A stretch of DNA of 64,000 bases from Pseudomonas profundi (GTDB lineage Bacteria > Pseudomonadota > Gammaproteobacteria > Pseudomonadales > Pseudomonadaceae): contig NZ_VTPZ01000006.1 in NCBI RefSeq assembly GCF_008638305.1, positions 142,972 through 206,971 on the forward strand, read 5' to 3'. The position numbers and the translations under genes were made by a program. How positions within the stretch are numbered: the stretch's first letter is position 1; every line of letters begins with the position of its first letter. Below are positions 63,802-64,000 of this stretch, one piece after another. A model generated the notes under the pieces. It was not told where the DNA came from and ran no database searches. It was given only the letters and a program-made list of their open reading frames with translations.

Positions 63802-63836
63802 CTGAGCCCGGTATATACCGGGCTCAGTTTTTTTTT
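63802..63836 (+). terminator. Strong terminator after the porin gene
   Basis: A perfect 12-bp stem (CTGAGCCCGGTA with TACCGGGCTCAG, 63802-63813 with 63816-63827) and a run of nine T. A smaller hairpin TCGTAGC-TTA-GCTACGA (63731-63747) lies closer to the stop codon. Confidence 0.93.
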
Positions 63837-63867
63837 GTCCGCGTGTGGACTAATTCCGAGGCGGTCA

Positions 63868-63972
63868 CCCGCCGGCTGGCAGGGATTGCGCAAGACGCCG
63901 TGAATCCGTCCTTGGAGGCTTGGTGAAAACATCCCTGTTTTCAACACTTGCTTCACCCTGTCAGCCGGCGGG
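63868..63972. repeat. Long inverted repeat with an inner hairpin
   Basis: Arms CCCGCCGGCTGGCAGGG (63868-63884) and CCCTGTCAGCCGGCGGG (63956-63972) are inverted copies with one mismatch, 71 bases apart. An inner GAAAAC/GTTTTC stem lies at about 63924-63941. The segment GACGCCGTGAATCCGTCC resembles a dispersed motif that I recall in pseudomonad intergenic DNA. The window ends before its context is clear. Confidence 0.6.
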
Positions 63973-64000
63973 CTTGAATAAACATCTGCGTGAGGTGGAG

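Overview
The window reads as chromosomal DNA of a Pseudomonas-type gammaproteobacterium. The likeliest home is the environmental or marine side of the family (Halopseudomonas or a relative). Evidence: the block nadC / DUF1631 gene / ampD / ampE / chemoreceptor, which I recall in the same arrangement in Pseudomonas aeruginosa; yajQ, pdxH, dinG and an AmpG permease; a DcaP-type porin; an initiator tRNA; REP-like palindromes; dense, moderately GC-rich coding. No phage, plasmid, CRISPR or transposase gene was seen.

Region 1 (1-17.6 kb) is a catabolic island. A partial dehydrogenase E2 and an SDR precede a TetR regulator. Then comes a long plus-strand operon: DUF35 protein, SCPx-type thiolase, Rieske oxygenase alpha subunit, two overlapping acyl-CoA dehydrogenases, CoA ligase, phthalate-dioxygenase-reductase-type reductase and an EamA exporter. 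A convergent minus-strand operon encodes a VOC protein, an aminoglycoside-phosphotransferase-fold kinase, a small DUF6285-type protein, an ACAD10/11-type dehydrogenase, a thiolase, a 3-hydroxyacyl-CoA dehydrogenase and an enoyl-CoA hydratase. The kinase/small protein/dehydrogenase trio resembles LvaABC of levulinate catabolism, which moves a 4-hydroxyl to position 3 so that beta-oxidation can proceed. A similar AT-rich motif lies in the three intergenic regions before the TetR gene, the Rieske operon and the kinase operon, so one regulator may control both arms.

Region 2 (17.8-25.1 kb) has a secreted double-Cache protein, then a CoA ligase / permease / metallo-hydrolase operon divergent from a soluble PAS histidine kinase and a FixJ-like regulator.

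Region 3 (25.2-28.3 kb) holds initiator tRNA-Met with a clear promoter and terminator, and two tandem membrane GGDEF proteins.

Region 4 (28.3-46.5 kb) is mostly core genome: dinB, SDRs, small conserved proteins, dinG, an esterase, pdxH, tesB, a sulfatase-fold transferase, nadC and an alanine symporter.

Region 5 (46.9-64 kb) contains the DUF1631 gene, ampDE, a chemoreceptor, cobalamin adenosyltransferase, panE-like, a REC protein with a degenerate GGDEF domain, yajQ, an MscS channel, ampG, an alkyltransferase-like protein and outer-membrane proteins.

The most unusual element is a non-coding dispersed repeat present twice in opposite orientation (28030-28299 and 49271-49606). Copies are about 90% identical over their shared part, have CTAG-bounded inverted ends and predicted inner stems, and show paired compensatory substitutions. 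It may be a MITE or a structured RNA/DNA element.
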